Shown: piece by piece, positions 51,501 through 57,500 of the stretch
Layout of the letters: each line of letters opens with the position of its first letter
Numbering within the stretch: position 1 is the stretch's first letter
Assembly: GCF_905404315.1 (NCBI RefSeq)
Contig: NC_066266.1
Span: 5,959,501 to 6,023,500, forward strand
DNA length: 64,000 nt
DNA from: Leptidea sinapis
Lineage: Eukaryota > Arthropoda > Insecta > Lepidoptera > Pieridae
Reading direction: 5' to 3'
Notes under the pieces: generated by a model
Database searches by the model: none
What the model was told of the DNA's origin: nothing
What the model saw: only the letters and a program-made list of their open reading frames with translations
Made by a program: the position numbers and the translations under genes

Positions 51501-54500
51501 CAACTTTCTCGAATTAACCGAGTAGTAGGTATGAAATATGTTAGAATCCCAATCCGAATATGTTAGATTCTTATATTAATATTGTGATAACCACAGTTTC
51601 TAGAATATTCGCTATTTACTTACAATAGCTTTATCCTGATCGTATCTCAGCCAAGTTATCTTGGGTTGGGGATGTCCCTCCACCAGGCACGAGAGGGTAA
51701 CACTAGTGCCCAGCTCGCCTTCTACGTTCTGTGGCCTTGTCCTAAATGAGGGCCCATCTGGATGAAAAAAACATGTGTTTTAATTATCAGATAATTACAG
51801 TTACATCAGAGCTATCTATCTCTTCCTACTGTAGAACTAATATTGGGCTTAACTCTCCTCTTTTTAGTATATGCAAACAGTAAAAGGCATAAAAGGCATA
51901 AAAGGCATTTATTTTCTCAAAATTGATTCCTTTAGAATTCTTTTTGATGTCATTTCTTATACTACTAGATACTACTACCGCTTCGGAAACAAATGGCGCT
52001 CTGAGAGAGAAGAAGCGGCGCAAGAAACTCTCCCAGCATTCTTTTTTTTGCGCTCTTTTCAATAAAAATATACAATATTGTACAGTCGCTATAAAATAAT
52101 CACAATCTAGTCCCAGGCTGTCCGATCATTTAGATATTCAGCAGTGGAGTAATAGGATTTACGACAGAGCCATTTTTTTATAAAACATTTAAATTTATTT
52201 ATAGATAATGCCTGAACAGTGGCTGGGACTTTATTGTAGAAGTGTATACATTTACCCTTAAAGCTATTATGTATCTTATGAAGCCTACTAGAATTAGTTA
52301 CAAGCAATCCCTTATTTTTAGTGTTATAATAATGAAAATCAGTATTCAGAGCAAAATTATTAAAAAGTATTACGAATATAGTACTAAATTACATCTAGAC
52401 ACTTTTTATGAATCAAAAAATAAGTTAAAAAGCAAGATATTGTCACCATTTAATTCCTAAGTGTTTGTTTTAACTGTCAACTCTAATGTTTAAGATGCAC
52501 TTTTATTCATTTTGATATTAAGTTATTCATACAAATGATTTGAGTTTTCTTTAGTGTTAATTCCGCCAATATTTGTCTTTAAACAATTTGACACGTGTAT
52601 CGCCCCTACACGAGGCATCCTCGGGACGTGTTGTCTCACCAAAATTTTGAGTCTTGTGCCAGATTTTAGTATACTTATGGATTTCCGCAAAGTAACGCCT
52701 ACATCAATATACGCAAAATACTTATACACTTAGAAGAGTTCCAATTATTTGCTTCAAACTATGGCCGACCTGATTCTTTTTGCTTGTGGCACCTATAAAA
52801 TAAAGCAGGCGTGTTCATATGTCGGTAAACATTTCAGGTTTCACGGTATTAACATATTAGAAGTGAGCCGTGACCAAATACCTGGATTTATTGCTTATCT
52901 TTTATTGCTTTAGAGTCTAGATTACCTATTAAAAATCTGTTAAACACAGAGTACCCAAAACCACAATTATAACAATATTAATTATGACTTTTTTGGCAGA
53001 TACCATCCATACCTAATAACATAACACAAAAAAGACTTTCTATTTACTAAGGCCATAAGTACACTAGCTGGCACCCAAAGTGTAATATAATACCAATCCA
53101 TACATACTTACATTTTTCAAAAAAAATATTAAGAATACTCATTTAATTTTAGTAATAATATGTACTCTATTTTTTTTCTTGAATAAGTTGGAAGCCCTGG
53201 AACAGAGCAAAGAAGAACAATAATATATTATATTTTTTTAAGAAAATAAAGGACGAGACGAGCAGGACGTTCAGCTGAAGGTAATTGATACGCCCTGCCC
53301 ATTAGAATACAGTGTCGCTCAGGATTCTTGAAAAACCCAAAAACTCTGAGCGGCACTATAACTGCGCTCGTCACCTTGAGACAACATGTTAAGTCTCATT
53401 TGCTAAGTAATTTCAATAGCTAAGTCGCCCTTCACACAAAAACACAGTAATGTTTACACATGACTGCTTCACGTCAGAAATAGGCGTTGCTGTCTTACCA
53501 ATAATCTAGCCGGAATCCTATGCAAAGGAGCCTCCCAGTGGTAAAAGAAAATATAAGATATTTAATCCCATATTTACTCCCTTAAGAAATCACTTCTAAT
53601 CGTTTAAATTATCAGATTCAAATAATAACTTCACAGGAACTACAAATATTGTAGTGAAGATTTCTATAATTTCTATGAACATTTCAGGAAACTCACAGAA
53701 CCGTTAAAATCGTTCGTAATTATTTACTTCAGCTGCGCTCAAGATGCTCTTTGAAATCTACTTTCTTATTATACTTGGACTCTGTCGCTTAAATAATAAT
53801 AAAACTCAACCGAGTAGGAAACATGGCATCGAAAGCTTTTTCCTTGTTGTTTTTAAAAGTAAGTTAAACTTTTTAATACCAGGATGCATTAATAGTTATT
53901 ATTGACACAACTTGAAGTGGCAATTATTAAAATATAAAATCCTTTCATTTTCTGTCTATAGATTACGAGATATCGGCTATAAACTTTTTTCCAAGATGGC
54001 GCTTGAAGCGCGTGAAGCGCCACCTATAACTGTCAGTATTTTGTGATTCTATGCTCAGTAAGTGGCCCATAACCTTATAACCATAAGATAATTTATACGT
54101 TTGTATAGAGTCTCTTGCTCTTGCGCTAGGCTACGTAAAATTGCTAGATCTTTTAAAGTGGATTGTGTTATATTTTATAATAAACTCCCAAATGAAATTA
54201 AAATGTTACTTATTAAAAATTGTAAATGTATCGTAAAAAATAAATTAAAATCTAAGGCCTATTATAATGTGAAAGATTATTTGAATGATAAAGATAGTTG
54301 GAATTAATGTTCTAAATTTTGTTAGTGAATATTGTTATACTCATTTGAATGCTATTGTAACTTTTGTACTTCATCCTGACTTGCACTAAATAACTTATAA
54401 TTGATTTGTCCTGATGTTTGTTTCCACTGAATTCGTAAAGTAATGAACGCATTTTAATGTGGATTTCATGGAGTGCAGTTTAGTCCGACTTGAGAGATAG

Positions 54501-57500
54501 GATAGTTTCTATTTCGATTTGGGACCCATAATTATTTTTATTTCCAATATTTGTTTGGACATGTTTTCTATGAGATAACCAATGCCCCTTTATTTGTATC
54601 CAACGAATTATTTCACCGCGATCTACGCCTGCCAACTGTAAAACAGGAAATTGTATGCCGTACCAGAGCCGCAAAGTGCGCATCGAAAGACACCGAAACA
54701 CTCTGTCTCGGCCACTTATGGAAATCCACGACAAAGCGCGACGCCTAAAACGCAAAATAACTCAAAATATAATACAATCAGCTTAAGGCGAAGGGTAAAC
54801 AGAAAACATGCAAACAGGGTGTTTTTAGACAAGTTTTGTGGTGAAAATATTGGATTTGGAGCTATGAACACTACTTTATCCTGTTACACATACCCGTAAG
54901 TCTTACTTGTAGGTTGCTAATGCTTATTGTTGGTTAAAGTTAGCACTCCAGAGCTATTATGAACTACCAGTTTTCTTTGCAGTTAAACTAGTTTTTTCTC
55001 GGCATCATACATTTGTTTAGTATACTACTATCATAAAAGTTGTTCTTATTGATTTTACTTTTTTATGTAGGTACATTTATTCAGATTAGTAATTAGTAAT
55101 GAGGATTGAAAGTCCCAAAAAGGAGACAGACTGTGGTAAATAAAGAATAAAAAAAATCTATCAGAGAATTTATTGCTGCATGGCTTGACAGTTCTGTTGT
55201 GAAACAATTCCATTATAGCAACAGGGTGCATATTTTACGAAATAATTCTTGATGCTATGAAATATTATTGACAAATTCTAAAAAAACAGTATTTAATTTA
55301 TTATGTAAAGAACAACGTCTGTCGGGTCAGCTAGTAATAATATATAGATTTGAAACAAGAAGTAATTAAACGGTACATACGACGCGGGTAGATGACGTAG
55401 CACAGATTGTCGTCTGCATTCGCGACACAAAAGCTGTGGTCGACAGTAAGCCATATTCAAGGCGTATTTTACACTGTTTTTGAATTTGTTTTTCAGTCAA
55501 AAAGATGATAATGTAATAACATGCACATGATACATTCGATGTTAAATTCGTATTGCGGTACGGTTTGCCATTGATCATTTTTTGATGCGTTAGCACTTAG
55601 ATCGACCATCGGCCAATCATCTCTATCTTAAAGCAGCTTGAGATTGAAAATGCACAACCTGCTTTCAACGCATAGTGCAATACCTTTACCAAGGTTATAC
55701 TTGACCGTTTGATGTTGACGGGGAAGATAGAGATAAAACTCACGCTGTTTTCCAGTCGGGGTAGGCAGAGACAACAGAAAGCCACTTGCTTCTATACTTT
55801 CATACCTCACGCGCTTCCTCTACATTCAAAGTCAAAGTCGAATAGACTTTATCCAATTAGGCTTAAACTAAGCGCTTTTGAATCGTCGCTACAAATATTT
55901 CATTTAAATTACTGAATTTAGCAAATGTTGAGCTCGTTAGAAGACCATACAAGAAACTCAACGGCCACTCTATTCAATAAAATTTTACAATAGCTGTAAT
56001 ACACCTAACAAATTAGTTTGTAAGGTGCTGTATCCAATATATGAGTCGTGTTTAAATAATATAAATTATTTCACAATACAAACTGTATAAATATGATTAA
56101 TTGTATATTGGATGCATAAACCTACAGAGCTTGAATTCATACTGCCCCAACGGCCTTCTGTCTGTCGAGCTATGTACCCTGCCCACTCAGTTTTGCAACT
56201 ATCTTGGCAGTGTCAGTGACTTTGAATATTAAAAACCCGTAACTTGGCAAGCAATATCTCAAATCTTGAGAAATCAAACAGAACTTAAGAAGATTGTACA
56301 GTTTAAAGCAACGACAAAGTTCATTCATAGCACGTACAAAGTTTAGTATCAGATATACTACTTACAGACAATTTCCAAAGTTTTAGTTTCAGAGCTCCGC
56401 CCGACAATATTATGCACTTCGCATCTGATCGTAGCGCTGTTGAACGAACGACTAATATTTGATATTATCTAAAACAAAATCATATATTAAATATTTAAAA
56501 AGAAATAGTTGCAATTAAATATTTTCTTTATATAAAGTGTAAGACGCCTACAGAGGGGTTAGTTCATGGGGGAATATTCAAATCCCAAATTCATTTTATT
56601 TTAAATTAATAATCGAACTTAAAATCTATCACCCAATCGAAAAGATCCTCACACCTGAGAAGAACGGCCGCTTAAAACTCAACGGGCTTCTATTTTATAC
56701 TTATTTTAGTCACTCCATTTCCTGTCTGTGGTATCAGTAAGAAAGTAATTTATGTTATAGAAATATTTACCACAAACGTTTCTTTACAATTATTTGTATT
56801 TCGTAACACATCTGTTTAATAGATTTTCAGAGATCATGCTGTGAATACATTTTCATCGCCCAACACACGACTAACTCGACTTAACCATGTAGTAGGCATA
56901 ACGAGTTAATTTGTTCGTGGTGTGAACATTAAGAATTGAACTTGAAAATTGTATGAAAATTTTATTTTTATGATTCTTCGGATAGTATTAATTAGTCTTA
57001 TCAAATCAAAGCTTGTCTGTTTGGGCGTGTGTTTTCAGAATGAGACGAAGAGACATCTTAAAGAATGTATGTAGTGTGTAAACATTATTGTGTTTCGTTC
57101 TGACGGGCGCCGTAGCTAGTGAAATTACTGGGCAAACGAGACTAAACATCTTTTGTCTTAAGGTGACGAGCGCAGTTGTAGTGCTCCGATCAGAATTTTT
57201 GTGTTTTTCAAGAATCCTTAGCGGCACTGAATTGTAATGGGCAGGTCTTTCAATTACCATCAGCTGAACGTCCTGCTCGTCTCGTCCCTTATTTTCATAT
57301 AAAAATATGTAGGCCCTGAAAATCGAAAAGCTCGCCAAGACACTACGTTTGCAATTACGTAGACAGCGGTGATCATATACCATCAAGCGACCCTTACTTT
57401 TGTTTGCGACACTCTTCCTTAAAATACTTATGCTTGAAAGAACAACGGCATTATCACTAAGCTATCATTACGTTTTCGAGTAGAAAATACAGGATCCATA

